A stretch of DNA of 64,000 bases from Gammaproteobacteria bacterium (GTDB taxonomy: Bacteria > Pseudomonadota > Gammaproteobacteria > UBA1113). A program made the translations under genes and the position numbers. The DNA lies in assembly GCA_021773295.1 (NCBI GenBank), contig JAJFKI010000055.1, positions 1 to 64,000 of the forward strand, read 5' to 3'. The first letter of the stretch is position 1; each line of letters begins with the position of its first letter. Below are positions 26,865 to 36,154 of this stretch, piece by piece. The notes below the pieces were generated by a model. The model was given only the letters and a program-made list of their open reading frames with translations. It ran no database searches and was not told the origin of the DNA.

Positions 26865-27977
26865 TTAACTCTCATCATGAGACAAGGTATATTCTTTCGC
26901 AATTTCGATGGCAACTTTATTGGTTGGCAAATCCTCTTTGTCTGCACGAGTAAAGATCTCAAGCATTCTGTCGTAAATGAAATCGATATCCATCATGATT
27001 TTTTCAACATTTTCTTTGCGATAAAAAGCAACAGCTTGGATTAAGCCACCAGAGTTAATGGCAAAGTCAGGTGCATAGAGGATCTCTTGTTTGCGAAGCA
27101 TTAAACCATAGCGCTCTAAGGCTAATTGATTATTGGCACTACCGGCAACTATTTTAGTGTTGAGTTCAGGGATAGTATGTTCGTTAAGAATGGCGCCTAA
27201 GGCACAGGGTGCGAAAATATCACACTCAACGGCATAGATTTCATCAACCCCGACAACGTTTGCGTTGAATTCATCGCGACAGCGCTTGGTACTCGCTTCA
27301 TTAATATCGGCAACAGTGAGTTTAACGCCGCGCTCATGTAATAGTTTTCCGAGGTGATAACCCACATGACCAACACCTTGGATGGCGACATGCAAGTTTT
27401 CTAAATCATCACGGTTGAGCTTGTATTTAACACAGGCTTCTATGCCTTTTAATACGCCATGGGCAGTGAATGGAGAGGGATCACCTTCTTGATTGTCATG
27501 TGGTGTTGTGCATGCAACGTAGTTCGTTTCGGTGGCAATGATGTCCATGTCACTCACCAGGGTGCCACTGTCTTTCGCAGTAATGTAGCGGCCATTTAAT
27601 TGCTGCACGAAGCGACCGAATGCTTTGAAAAATGCTTCTTTATCTTCAATAACTTTGGGCTTGATAATGACAGATTTACCGCCACCGTAAGCCAAGTTAC
27701 AAATCGCAGATTTATAACTCATGCCGCGTGATAAACGCATGGCATCAATAATTGCTGCTCGGGTTGATGGGTATTCTATGCAACGACAACCACCCAAGGA
27801 TGAACCAGACTTAATGCTATGGATGGAGACGATAGCTTTGAGGCCGGTTTCTTGATCATGTTTTATGTGTAAATCCTTAACGCCCATGAATTCGATAAGA
27901 GTAAATAAATCTTCAGATTGGTAAGCGCTATTAGGCGCATTGGTAATTTCTTCATAATTTAAATCAGAGATAACCAT
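26865..27977 (-). CDS. ldh: Leucine dehydrogenase (Glu/Leu/Phe/Val dehydrogenase family)
   Basis: A 370-residue NAD-dependent amino-acid dehydrogenase. The catalytic Lys is in YGGGKSVI, the substrate region in SLGGCRCIEYP, and the NAD-binding loop is GVGHVGYHLG. It oxidatively deaminates leucine, valine or isoleucine to the branched 2-oxoacids. It heads the E1/E2 operon, so its product can feed straight into the dehydrogenase complex. A clear AAGGAG ribosome site precedes the ATG. Phenylalanine or valine preference cannot be excluded. Confidence 0.88.
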   Translation of the reverse strand: MVISDLNYEEITNAPNSAYQSEDLFTLIEFMGVKDLHIKHDQETGLKAIVSIHSIKSGSSLGGCRCIEYPSTRAAIIDAMRLSRGMSYKSAICNLAYGGGKSVIIKPKVIEDKEAFFKAFGRFVQQLNGRYITAKDSGTLVSDMDIIATETNYVACTTPHDNQEGDPSPFTAHGVLKGIEACVKYKLNRDDLENLHVAIQGVGHVGYHLGKLLHERGVKLTVADINEASTKRCRDEFNANVVGVDEIYAVECDIFAPCALGAILNEHTIPELNTKIVAGSANNQLALERYGLMLRKQEILYAPDFAINSGGLIQAVAFYRKENVEKIMMDIDFIYDRMLEIFTRADKEDLPTNKVAIEIAKEYTLSHDES

Positions 27978-28239
27978 TTTTATTCTCCTTTATATATGTC
28001 GTGATGCTTTATCAATGGCTAAGCAGTAGCGACTGACAAGCATGGGGTTGCCCGACAGGTTATCAGAAAATCATAATATGTAAATTAATGCGGGCTATTT
28101 TTTTAAAATCGTTCAAGTAATGATCTGACTGTACCACAAATTGATTTAAAAACTTTCAGTTGTATTTTGTCAGGGGAATGATTTGGATTGAGTATAAATT
28201 GTGTTATGTTAAACCTTGTGACTATTTTAAGGAGTTGTT

Positions 28240-28962
28240 ATGAAAAAAATATCTGCAATTTTAGCCTCAAGTTTATTGTTCATGAGTGTGTCAAGCTTCG
28301 CCGTTACCCCACCGCAAGTCGTGCAACCTGTAACAGGATATCCTCGACTCAACACGGTGAGTTATCAAGTCAGTATGGAGCAATGGGTCAATACCCAAGC
28401 AGCTTTAGTGACAGTTAACGTGGCAGCTAATGTTGGGCAGAGTACGTTAGACGATTTGCAAAAGATGATTAACAAGAATTTAGAAAAATTAGGGGATGAT
28501 GCCAAATGGACGATTGTGCGATTCGACCGCTCTCAAGATCAATCAGGTCTGGAGAAAATAAATGTCGTTGCCCAAGCACGTATTAATCAAAATCAATTAG
28601 CCGCTATTCGTTCAAAGGCGAAAAGCATGAGCAAGCCAGGGATGAAATATACAATTTCACAAATTTCTTACCAACCGACCATTGCCGATGTACAAGCGGT
28701 GAAAGATCAATTACGCACTAAGATTTATCAACAAGTACAGCAAGAAATTCAAAATCTTGATAAAGCCTATAAACAAGAATTTTTTGTGAATCAAATTATC
28801 TTCATGCCTCAAGGACCGGGACCGGTTGTACCACAATTGAATATGATGGCACGTTACAAATCAGCAGCTACTACGCCCAGCGCGCAACCTAACCTAGGGG
28901 TAAGTAAGAAAGTGGTATTAACGGCACAAGTGATATTGGCGTCCATGGTGGCTAGCGATTAG
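28240..28962 (+). CDS. Secreted hypothetical protein
   Basis: A 240-residue protein with a signal peptide (cleavage near FAVTPP, about 22). The mature part has alternating strands and a long helix (IADVQAVKDQLRTKIYQQVQQEIQNLDKAY), ending in a Thr/Pro-rich linker and a strand. The layout is somewhat like periplasmic SIMPL-type proteins, but no diagnostic motif is seen, so I leave it unnamed. It is divergent from leucine dehydrogenase and convergent with tRNA-Arg. Confidence 0.75.
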   Translation: MKKISAILASSLLFMSVSSFAVTPPQVVQPVTGYPRLNTVSYQVSMEQWVNTQAALVTVNVAANVGQSTLDDLQKMINKNLEKLGDDAKWTIVRFDRSQDQSGLEKINVVAQARINQNQLAAIRSKAKSMSKPGMKYTISQISYQPTIADVQAVKDQLRTKIYQQVQQEIQNLDKAYKQEFFVNQIIFMPQGPGPVVPQLNMMARYKSAATTPSAQPNLGVSKKVVLTAQVILASMVASD

Positions 28963-28974
28963 AGATGATGTCAA

Positions 28975-29051
28975 TGGCGCCCCGGGCAGGATTCGAACCT
29001 GCGACCTATCCCTTAGGAGGGGATCGCGCTATCCAGCTGTGCCACCGGGGC
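28975..29051 (-). tRNA. tRNA-Arg (anticodon CCT)
   Basis: A 77-base gene on the minus strand with encoded CCA (28975-28977). The acceptor stem pairs GCCCCGG with CCGGGGC. The anticodon loop is CTCCTAA, giving CCU, which reads AGG. The T-arm has GGTTCGAATCC. Confidence 0.97.
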
Positions 29052-29087
29052 TTGGTGAATGAAGGTTTTTATTATCCTTGATATTGA

Positions 29088-29133
29088 AGAGCGAGTCTAG
29101 AGACGACGCTCTAAATCTGCCTACATTCTTTTT
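29088..29133 (+). repeat. Hairpin with CCTACATTCTTTTT tail
   Basis: Arms AGAGCG (29088-29093) and CGCTCT (29107-29112) are followed by CCTACATTCTTTTT (29120-29133). The tail also occurs, nearly identical, at 9586-9600 and 23563-23574. It lies between tRNA-Arg and the MFS gene. It may be a member of a repeat family or a terminator. Confidence 0.3.
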
Positions 29134-29190
29134 GGAAACATGTTACGGTGTATGTGTTAATGCTCTTGTAGGGAATGCAGAAGGTAGGCT

Positions 29191-30441
29191 ATGAAACAAG
29201 CTAAACACCCATTAAAAATCATATTTTATCCATGGGCCATCTGGTTCGTCGCATCCTTATTCTATGGCATTGAATTCTTCCAACGAGTATCGCCCAGCGT
29301 CATGGCTGAACCTTTGATGCAAAGCTTTCATATGAATGAAGCCACCCTAGGTTTTATTAATTCTTTTTACTTTTATGCTTATGCTATTGCGCAAATCCCA
29401 GTCGGACTCTTGCTCGATGAATATGGGGCGAGGCGTTTATTAGCCTTATCTTGTTTTGTAATATCCTTAGGCTCTTTACTGTTTGCTACTTCAGGAATGC
29501 TGTGGATCTTAGCAGTAGCCAGAATTCTAATTGGTTTCGGCTCTGCCTTCGCCTTTATAGGCGTATTAAAATTAGCAGCCATATGGTTTAGCAACAGTCG
29601 TTATCCGTTAATAGTTGGTTTGACTAACACGTTAGGTGTACTCGGTGCAGTGGCAGGGGAGGCACCCTTTGCGAAATTAGTGCAATATGTCGGCTGGCAG
29701 CAATCAATGATCATTGTTTCTATCATTGGTTTTGGGATCAGTATTTTACTTTATTTAGTGATCCGCGATCACCATAAGCAATATTTACCAGACAATAAAA
29801 GTGGTTGGAAACACATCCTTGAATCATTGACGCTAATTATAAAATCACGACAAACATGGTTAACTGCAATTTACGCAGGCTTAATGGTGGCGCCTATTAT
29901 TGCTTTTGCAGAATTATGGGCGGTTTCATTTTTTGAGCGTGCCTATCAACTCTCATCAATCGAAGCGGCAAATTTGGTGACCATGATTTTTATCGGTATC
30001 GGCGTAGGCGGGCCTGTTAACGGCTTTTTAGCAGGCGTTGTCAAAAATCCAAAACACATTATGTTCACGGGTAATTTTATCGCTTTTGTTGGTTTGCTCA
30101 TCGTGATTTATTATTTGCAACTTAATGCAATCAGTTTAGGCATCTTATTGTTTATCTTCGGCTTTGCCACTAGCACTATGCTTATTGCTTTTAGTATCAA
30201 CAAAGAACGCTTTGATTTATCTCATAGCGCAACGGTCGTCGCCTTCACCAATATGATGATCATGATAATGGGTGCCATTTACCAACCCACCATCGGTGAA
30301 TTACACGATTGGTTCATGACAATAGCAACAAACGCAGAAAATTTTAAAGCCTTTCAGTCTGCGTTAACGATTTTACCGCTCACTTCGGTGGTATCAATGC
30401 TACTGGTGAAATTTATTAAAGTTAAAACAAGCAACACTTAG
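29191..30441 (+). CDS. Major facilitator superfamily transporter
   Basis: A 416-residue protein with about twelve membrane helices. The loop between helices 2 and 3, GLLLDEYGARRLL, is the MFS signature, and SVMAEPLMQSFHM after helix 1 is typical of the family group with a periplasmic loop. The transported substrate cannot be told. In intracellular gammaproteobacteria this subgroup includes amino-acid and small-molecule importers. It ends 26 bp before the convergent deacylase gene. Confidence 0.9.
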   Translation: MKQAKHPLKIIFYPWAIWFVASLFYGIEFFQRVSPSVMAEPLMQSFHMNEATLGFINSFYFYAYAIAQIPVGLLLDEYGARRLLALSCFVISLGSLLFATSGMLWILAVARILIGFGSAFAFIGVLKLAAIWFSNSRYPLIVGLTNTLGVLGAVAGEAPFAKLVQYVGWQQSMIIVSIIGFGISILLYLVIRDHHKQYLPDNKSGWKHILESLTLIIKSRQTWLTAIYAGLMVAPIIAFAELWAVSFFERAYQLSSIEAANLVTMIFIGIGVGGPVNGFLAGVVKNPKHIMFTGNFIAFVGLLIVIYYLQLNAISLGILLFIFGFATSTMLIAFSINKERFDLSHSATVVAFTNMMIMIMGAIYQPTIGELHDWFMTIATNAENFKAFQSALTILPLTSVVSMLLVKFIKVKTSNT

Positions 30442-30467
30442 CATAATAGTGCATGTTGATTGACGGT

Positions 30468-31412
30468 TTAGTTTCTGCCAAGATGAATAACTCGAGTGCC
30501 TACCCTACATAGCGGATTGGTTGACTTCCCAATAACATGAGCATCAAAGGGCGCTTTAATTTCATCAAAGACAGTGCCGTAAATATCGGAAATAGCTGCT
30601 ATCACTTCATCCTTAGTCACACGCTGAACTAGATCAGGGTAGACTTCCAGTATTCCAGCATTATCAGCATAGAGCCAGTCTGAATCATGGCACACGATGG
30701 GTTCGTGCTCCAGACGTATCTTTTCCCCTTGAATCATACCCAGTTCAATGAGCACATTGGTTAAACCGGCAATGGATGGATTGATATGTTTTTGTTGAAA
30801 AATATGAGGATCACCAATCTCAATGGTGATGGCTGGAATTCCTAGAATATTTGCTTGGTAGCGTAAGCAAGCTTCAGGACCTTGGTTATCCACAATGAGT
30901 TGTGGGTTCTGTAAGATCGCCATTTCTTTAATGATGGGATTGCTTAAGTCAGCTTTAACGTAAAGTGAATTGGCACGACCAAAACTAGCAGTATGTAAGT
31001 CAATTAAATAATCTAAATGTTTTACAATTTTATTCATAATCGCATGTGCATAGACCTCAGAAGAGGAGCCATAAGCTTTTCCTGGCATGACTCTGTTTAA
31101 ATCTCTACCATCGTGAAATTCCCGCTGACTATTGAGAAAGCCAGGTGAGTTGAGCACTGGAATAAAGACAATGGTCCCCTCAAGGTCGTCAGTATTAATA
31201 ACAGAGCTCCATAGTTCGTGAATAGTAGAGATGCCATTTAATTCATTACCATGCAGTGCTGCGGTAATGCCTAGCGTAGGGCCTTTTTTCCCCTTTGCAA
31301 TCATAACGGGTACTTGCCAAAAGCCACCTAATGTGTCTTTTAGCATATTGAGCTTACCAGTTACCATAACCCCTTGTTTAATATTTTTTATATCGATTTC
31401 ATTCATAATCAT
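30468..31412 (-). CDS. AspA/AstE-type zinc deacylase (M14-like)
   Basis: A 314-residue protein of the succinylglutamate desuccinylase / aspartoacylase family. Zinc ligands are His54 and Glu57 in ALHGNELNG and His140 in DLHTASFGR; the NSPGF, DLNRVMPG and TIEIGDPH blocks complete the active site. Members hydrolyse amide bonds of N-acyl amino acids or of short peptide tags. It starts 13 bp after the ATP-grasp gene, in one operon. That suggests a make-and-remove pair, with this enzyme releasing what the ligase adds (inference). Confidence 0.85.
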   Translation of the reverse strand: MIMNEIDIKNIKQGVMVTGKLNMLKDTLGGFWQVPVMIAKGKKGPTLGITAALHGNELNGISTIHELWSSVINTDDLEGTIVFIPVLNSPGFLNSQREFHDGRDLNRVMPGKAYGSSSEVYAHAIMNKIVKHLDYLIDLHTASFGRANSLYVKADLSNPIIKEMAILQNPQLIVDNQGPEACLRYQANILGIPAITIEIGDPHIFQQKHINPSIAGLTNVLIELGMIQGEKIRLEHEPIVCHDSDWLYADNAGILEVYPDLVQRVTKDEVIAAISDIYGTVFDEIKAPFDAHVIGKSTNPLCRVGTRVIHLGRN

Positions 31413-31425
31413 AAATGTTTGTACC

Positions 31426-32862
31426 TTAACTCAACATGATTTCATTTGCTAATACCGAATCGCTGTCTAATGATTGAAAGAGCTTTGATCTAAATTGGCC
31501 TTTACTGTTAACTAAATTAACGGCCATCTGATCAATGGCTGTGACTGTGAGCACCGTTTGTATGTATCCTTCAATTAAATCATCCATACCTAACCCTAAG
31601 GTATTAAAATCTTTTCTATCCATCATTAATAGCCGAGAAGTATCACTTTCCCATTGATTAGGTCCTTTCTTAATAGATAAGTTTGTACCTAACATGTCCC
31701 AGCTATTGACTTGACTATCGATGTGCTTCGCCAAGGGAATTCGCGCACGGCGCGCGTAGGTTGCGCAGGGATAAAAGCCATTGGGGCTGGAGTATACCAT
31801 CATCCGTAAATCCGCCGCGTAAATTTCTCGTTTTTTATTGGGAACGGTACCGATATGATAGAAGGTGCCGGCGTCATGCTGAGAGCTCCAGTGGTAGTCG
31901 CCCACTAAACTTTGCACAATAAACTGATTGTAAGTGTGCTCTTCTTTTAAAAACGCATCTAATTCTTTTTGTGAGGTAATGGTATAAACGCCTTGCCCAG
32001 CGTTACTGTATGGATCTTTGATAACTGCATAACCGCCAAAACGTTCAACCCACAGTGGAATTTCTAATTTTGTCACATCGCGTATGGTATTTGGAACATG
32101 AATCATTAGTCCTGAATCTCTAATTTCAGAATTATAAAGTTCATAAGCTTTACTTGCTAGGAGTTTGTTTCTTCCTCCTGCTAAACAGATTAATGGGGCA
32201 TTATAAATAAAGGTTTTTGTTATTACTGGGATGCGGTTCCACGGACGCTGTGTTACATATCTTAGTGCAGCTCTAACAGGTTTTTGCTCACCATTTTCTA
32301 GCTTTATATGAAGAATACCATTTTCAAAATTGAGTAATTCAGTTTCTTTGTCAAAACATGGGACTAAATAAACAGATTCATTTGTTAAGTCGGCAAGGGT
32401 CGCTGCATAGCCAGAAGCTTCCATGTGATTCTTATCATAAATTACTGCAAGCACACCTTCCGGTAAGCGCTTCTTTTTCATAGTGGGTAAGAAGGATGCT
32501 TCAATGAGGGAGCCGTAGCCTCTATGTTCATCGGCGTCAGTTTTTGCTGGCATGGACTTCTGGCCTGAAGGACAAGAATTCGTTTCTAAGACAATCATTT
32601 TTCGATTGCCAAGTTTGGTAGTGACATAGAATAAATCTGCGCCGCCCCAGTAGAAGTGTTTCATTGGCTTCTCAAGGATGCTGTTTAGCGCAGCAGGGTC
32701 TACTTTCGGGTTTAAATGGCAATAGCGCTCAATCAGCCGCTCGCGATTTAAATTAAGGAAATAGCTTACCAAAGGATGTAATTCAGAGTTTAGCGCCTTG
32801 GGGTAAAAATGGTTATTTTGCTCAAACTCATGAGGCTTTATTAAATCTATATTATCTTTCAT
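31426..32862 (-). CDS. ATP-grasp ligase-like protein
   Basis: A 478-residue protein. AVIKDPYSNAGQGVYTI is the ATP-grasp Lys and glycine loop, NQFIVQSLVG the hinge and AADLRMMVYSS the catalytic Asp-Arg strand; ARRAR follows. The N-terminal half has the unusual block VLETNSCPSGQKSMPAK, which I do not know from standard RimK. ATP-grasp enzymes form amide bonds through an acyl phosphate. Substrates are unknown. Pairing with an AspA/AstE hydrolase recalls RimK-type peptide-tagging neighbourhoods. GGAGA lies just before the ATG. Confidence 0.75.
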   Translation of the reverse strand: MKDNIDLIKPHEFEQNNHFYPKALNSELHPLVSYFLNLNRERLIERYCHLNPKVDPAALNSILEKPMKHFYWGGADLFYVTTKLGNRKMIVLETNSCPSGQKSMPAKTDADEHRGYGSLIEASFLPTMKKKRLPEGVLAVIYDKNHMEASGYAATLADLTNESVYLVPCFDKETELLNFENGILHIKLENGEQKPVRAALRYVTQRPWNRIPVITKTFIYNAPLICLAGGRNKLLASKAYELYNSEIRDSGLMIHVPNTIRDVTKLEIPLWVERFGGYAVIKDPYSNAGQGVYTITSQKELDAFLKEEHTYNQFIVQSLVGDYHWSSQHDAGTFYHIGTVPNKKREIYAADLRMMVYSSPNGFYPCATYARRARIPLAKHIDSQVNSWDMLGTNLSIKKGPNQWESDTSRLLMMDRKDFNTLGLGMDDLIEGYIQTVLTVTAIDQMAVNLVNSKGQFRSKLFQSLDSDSVLANEIMLS

Positions 32863-32886
32863 AGTCTCTCCAAGCTAGCTAGTATA

Positions 32887-32951
32887 CTGTAGCAATCGTA
32901 CTTCAAAATGCGATTTTCCGATGGACGCATTTTCATTTGTAATGGGTATAG
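32887..32951. repeat. Dispersed palindromic repeat, copy 5 (full palindrome)
   Basis: The left arm 32887-32912 (CTGTAGCAATCGTACTTC then AAAATGCG) and the right arm 32926-32951 (CGCATTTT then CATTTGTAATGGGTATAG) face each other over a 13-base spacer. The inner 8 bp are perfectly complementary and the outer parts are diverged versions of the same motif. It sits in the divergent gap between the ATP-grasp and the Asp/Ser-rich gene. Confidence 0.65.
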
Positions 32952-33079
32952 TCTTATACCTGAAAATCAAGCTAACACCAACCATTAACGGCATGAATTT
33001 TTTAATGCCCAAATATGGAACAATTTGCTGGAGCTGCTATAGTTATCGGTGGTAGTTAATCATTTTTGGAGATCACAAA

Positions 33080-33415
33080 ATGAAAACAATAATAAGTCTA
33101 GTAGGGATCTGTTTAATGGCGCTGAGCTTGTCAGCTGTGGCAACTTCAGAAAGCGCTAATCTGCAAAAAGCCAGCCTGGTAAATAATTATTTATTATTAG
33201 CTGATGCATCAGATACATCTGACAGCTCTGATACATCAGATAGCACTGATGCTTCGAGTGGCTCAGGCAGCACAGATAGTAATAAACCAACAACCACTGA
33301 CACTACGGATAGCAGTGATGACAGCACAGATTCAAGTGACAGCGATAGTAGTTCAGATGATTCATCTGATAGTGATGATAGCAGTCAAAGTGACAGTAGT
33401 GACGATGATAGTTAA
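33080..33415 (+). CDS. Secreted Asp/Ser-rich protein
   Basis: A 111-residue protein. The first 22-24 residues are a signal peptide (LVGICLMALSLSAVA). Residues about 40-111 are almost wholly Asp, Ser and Thr in irregular SD/DTSD repeats, so the mature protein is highly acidic and disordered. Such SD tracts can bind calcium or act as a spacer. There is no anchor motif. A GGAG ribosome site is present. Function unknown. Confidence 0.75.
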   Translation: MKTIISLVGICLMALSLSAVATSESANLQKASLVNNYLLLADASDTSDSSDTSDSTDASSGSGSTDSNKPTTTDTTDSSDDSTDSSDSDSSSDDSSDSDDSSQSDSSDDDS

Positions 33416-33443
33416 ACTTACTAGAGCTTGAGGGAGTTTTGGT

Positions 33444-33472
33444 AGGGACAGGCAATCATATTGCCCGTCCCT
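33444..33472. terminator. Hairpin between convergent genes
   Basis: GGGAC-A-GGCAAT (33445-33456) pairs with ATTGCC-C-GTCCC (33460-33471) around a 3-base loop. It serves the end of the Asp/Ser gene and the aldolase gene from both sides. The T-run is weak on each strand. Confidence 0.55.
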
Positions 33473-33480
33473 TGGTGCTC

Positions 33481-34494
33481 TTATTCCATCCCTTCAGAAT
33501 ACTCACCCAAAGTCGCCGCAGCATTCAATTTAGAACGCTTGTGCAACTGTTCTTGTGCCGCAGCAATATTTTCATCTTTACCATGCCAAGCATCAAGACA
33601 TGGCGCTTGCAAAGCACGGCCATAGGAAAAGCTTAAGAACCAGGGTAAATCATCATGTAATTTATTCATGAGGTTTAAATTTTCAGTGGCGAACTCAGCA
33701 CTCTGACCACCGGATAAGAAATTAATGGTTGGCACAGCAGCTGGTACGGTGCGTTTTAAAATTTTCACAGTTTCTCTCGCTACTTGTTCACTGCTGGCTT
33801 GTTGTGGACAATCAGCGCCACTGATGATCATACTAGGTTTTAAAATCATGTGTTCTAAAATTACACCTTGTAAATGAAGGTGGTGAAATACTAAATGGAA
33901 AACAGACTCACTTACCTTAGCACAGCGTTCAATGGTATGGCTTCCATCCATCAGCACTTCAGGTTCAACGATGGGCACGATGCCTTGTGACTGACAAATA
34001 GCTGCATAGCGTGCTAAGTTGTGCGCATTAGTATTGATGGCACGCTTAGTTGGTTTAATATCACTGATATTAAACACCGCGCGCCACTTGGCAAAACGAG
34101 CTCCCATTTCTTTATAGCTTGCCAAACGATCGGCCAGACCATCTAATCCTTGCGTGACTTTTTCGTCGTCAGTATTGTCTAAGTCAATTAAGCCTTTGTC
34201 GACTTTAATCCCAGGCACGATGCCTTGCTTTTCTAATACTTTACCTAAAGTATCACCTGAGCTCGATTGTTGTCCGAGCGTTTCTTCAAATAAAATAACA
34301 CCACTGATGAAGCTGCTGAGTTCATTGGTGGTGAATAACATTTCACGATAAATGCGACGGTTTTCTTCGCTGCATTCCACATTGATAGGTGCAAAGCGCT
34401 TGGCAATGGTTTTCATGCTTTCATCGGCGGCTAAAATGCCTTTGCCAGGGACGGCGATTTGTTGGATGGTGGCTTGTAATTCGTTACTCGACAT
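33481..34494 (-). CDS. Fructose-bisphosphate aldolase, class I
   Basis: About 337 residues, starting at MSSNELQ, which has AGGAA at the right distance; the longer frame to 34581 has none. It is of the animal-like class I type: GKGILAADESMKTIAKRF near the N-terminus, EPEVLMDGSH, the Schiff-base Lys in ILKPSMI, and the FLSGGQS phosphate-binding loop. It cleaves fructose 1,6-bisphosphate reversibly in glycolysis and gluconeogenesis without metal. It stands alone, whereas many gammaproteobacteria rely on class II. Confidence 0.93.
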   Translation of the reverse strand: MSSNELQATIQQIAVPGKGILAADESMKTIAKRFAPINVECSEENRRIYREMLFTTNELSSFISGVILFEETLGQQSSSGDTLGKVLEKQGIVPGIKVDKGLIDLDNTDDEKVTQGLDGLADRLASYKEMGARFAKWRAVFNISDIKPTKRAINTNAHNLARYAAICQSQGIVPIVEPEVLMDGSHTIERCAKVSESVFHLVFHHLHLQGVILEHMILKPSMIISGADCPQQASSEQVARETVKILKRTVPAAVPTINFLSGGQSAEFATENLNLMNKLHDDLPWFLSFSYGRALQAPCLDAWHGKDENIAAAQEQLHKRSKLNAAATLGEYSEGME

Positions 34495-34642
34495 GGTTGA
34501 TTCCTCTATGGTGGTTATGGCTTTTTTCCAATAAGATAATTTGACGGAGAGAATTGTAATAAAAATGGCTGTGTTATTCAATTCACAGAGTGATAGTTGA
34601 TTGTTTTTTAGACTTTAAGTGCGTAAATGAGCAGGGTAAGGA

Positions 34643-34718
34643 TGGCTCCTCGGACAGGACTCGAACCTGTGACCCAGTGGTTAACAGCCACTTGCTCTAC
34701 CAACTGAGCTACCGAGGA
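34643..34718 (-). tRNA. tRNA-Asn (anticodon GTT)
   Basis: A 76-base gene on the minus strand with encoded CCA (34643-34645). TCCTCGG pairs with CCGAGGA in the acceptor stem. The anticodon loop is CTGTTAA, giving GUU. The T-arm has GGTTCGAGTCC. Confidence 0.97.
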
Positions 34719-34918
34719 AGCACTCAAAACAGGCTGCCAATATAATCATAAGCGTTGGGTGGGTCAAGTTTTTTTGCCAAAAAGTGTGTGTGTGGATAAT
34801 GAGAGAGTATTTTGGTTATATATTGTGCTGTCAATAACGCTGCTAGTTTGACGATTATTGACGACGGACAAAACCGGCAAAAAAGTGTCGATCCTTCAGC
34901 CTTACGGGGAAGCGAAAC

Positions 34919-36100
34919 TCAAACGATCGTTTTGATTCGTTTCAAAGCATCATTCAACATTTCCATGCTGGTGGCGAAGGAAATGCGGATGGTGCCTGGC
35001 TGACCAAAGGCTGTGCCTGGAACGACAGCTACACCGGTTTTAGCAAGCAAGACATCGGCAAATTCGACGTCGTCTTTATAGCTGGATTTACTATTGATGA
35101 TGTCACTGACGTCTGGCAATAAATAAAATGTACCATCACTCGGTTGGACGTTGAATCCTGGAATATTACGCAAGCCTTGGTAGAGAAAATCATGGCGGCT
35201 TTTAAATTCTTGTACCATTTCCTTGATGCAGTCAGTCCCGCCTTGCAAGGCGGCAGCGGCTGCCTTTTGCGCAATACTGTTTGGGTTGGAGGTAGATTGC
35301 GATTGGATTTTTCGCATGCCGGCTATGATTTCTTTCGGGCCTGCCGCATAACCGATGCGCCAGCCTGTCATGGCATACGCTTTGGAAACGCCGTTGACGA
35401 CGATGGTACGATCATATAAGTCTGGCGTGAGGTTGACTAAATTGGCAAAGCTGCGGTGCGTCCAAATAATATGTTCATAAATATCATCCGTCATGATATA
35501 AACATGCGGATATTGCATTAAGACTTCGCCTAATGCGGCTAATTCTTCGTGCGTGTAAACCATGCCAGAGGGATTAGATGGAGTATTGAACATTAATAAC
35601 TTAGTGTTAGGTGTAATGGCCGCTTCTAATTCTTGTGGTGTTATTTTGTAACGCGACTCTAAGCTCGTGTTGACGATAACAGGTTTGCCATCCGCTAAAA
35701 TCACCATGTCAGGATATGATGTCCAATAAGGAGCTGGGATAATGACTTCATCCCCCGGATTAATGAAGGCTTGCAATAAATTATAAATAGATTGCTTGGC
35801 ACCGGTGCTAACTAGGATTTGCTCTGGAGTATAGTGCAAGTCATTTTCATTATTAAATTTCGTAATGATGGCATCTTTTAATGCGGGGATGCCGTCAACG
35901 GCAGTGTATTTGGTAAAGCCTTCATTAATAGCAGCGATGGCTGCTTCTTTTATATAGAGCGGGGTGTCAAAATCTGGCTCACCAACGCTGAGGCTGATGA
36001 TATCACCACCGGCTTTTTTTAATGCTTTGGCGCGAGCATTCATGGCTAGGGTGGCTGAAGGTTTTACGTTTAGTGATCGTTGTGATAACTTTATTTCCAT
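34919..36100 (-). CDS. PLP-dependent aminotransferase, aspartate aminotransferase type
   Basis: A 393-residue fold-type I class I aminotransferase. The PLP Lys is in NGVSKAYAMTGWRIGY; TPSNPSGMVY and VSTGAKQSIYNLLQAF are the cofactor-binding segments, and the Arg near the end (GTIRISFA) binds the carboxylate. Probably transfers the amino group between aspartate and 2-oxoglutarate; prephenate or other acceptors are possible in this subgroup. It is divergent from uvrB, an arrangement seen in related bacteria. Confidence 0.9.
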   Translation of the reverse strand: MEIKLSQRSLNVKPSATLAMNARAKALKKAGGDIISLSVGEPDFDTPLYIKEAAIAAINEGFTKYTAVDGIPALKDAIITKFNNENDLHYTPEQILVSTGAKQSIYNLLQAFINPGDEVIIPAPYWTSYPDMVILADGKPVIVNTSLESRYKITPQELEAAITPNTKLLMFNTPSNPSGMVYTHEELAALGEVLMQYPHVYIMTDDIYEHIIWTHRSFANLVNLTPDLYDRTIVVNGVSKAYAMTGWRIGYAAGPKEIIAGMRKIQSQSTSNPNSIAQKAAAAALQGGTDCIKEMVQEFKSRHDFLYQGLRNIPGFNVQPSDGTFYLLPDVSDIINSKSSYKDDVEFADVLLAKTGVAVVPGTAFGQPGTIRISFATSMEMLNDALKRIKTIV

Positions 36101-36154
36101 CGTTGTTCCTATTTTGCTAGATTTCGACTGTTGAGTTTAGCAGATCATTCCGAT

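Noticed and set aside
33204-33431. 75-residue plus-strand frame within the Asp/Ser-rich gene
   Set aside because: A frame shadow of the repetitive Asp/Ser codons; the annotated frame has a signal peptide and ribosome site.
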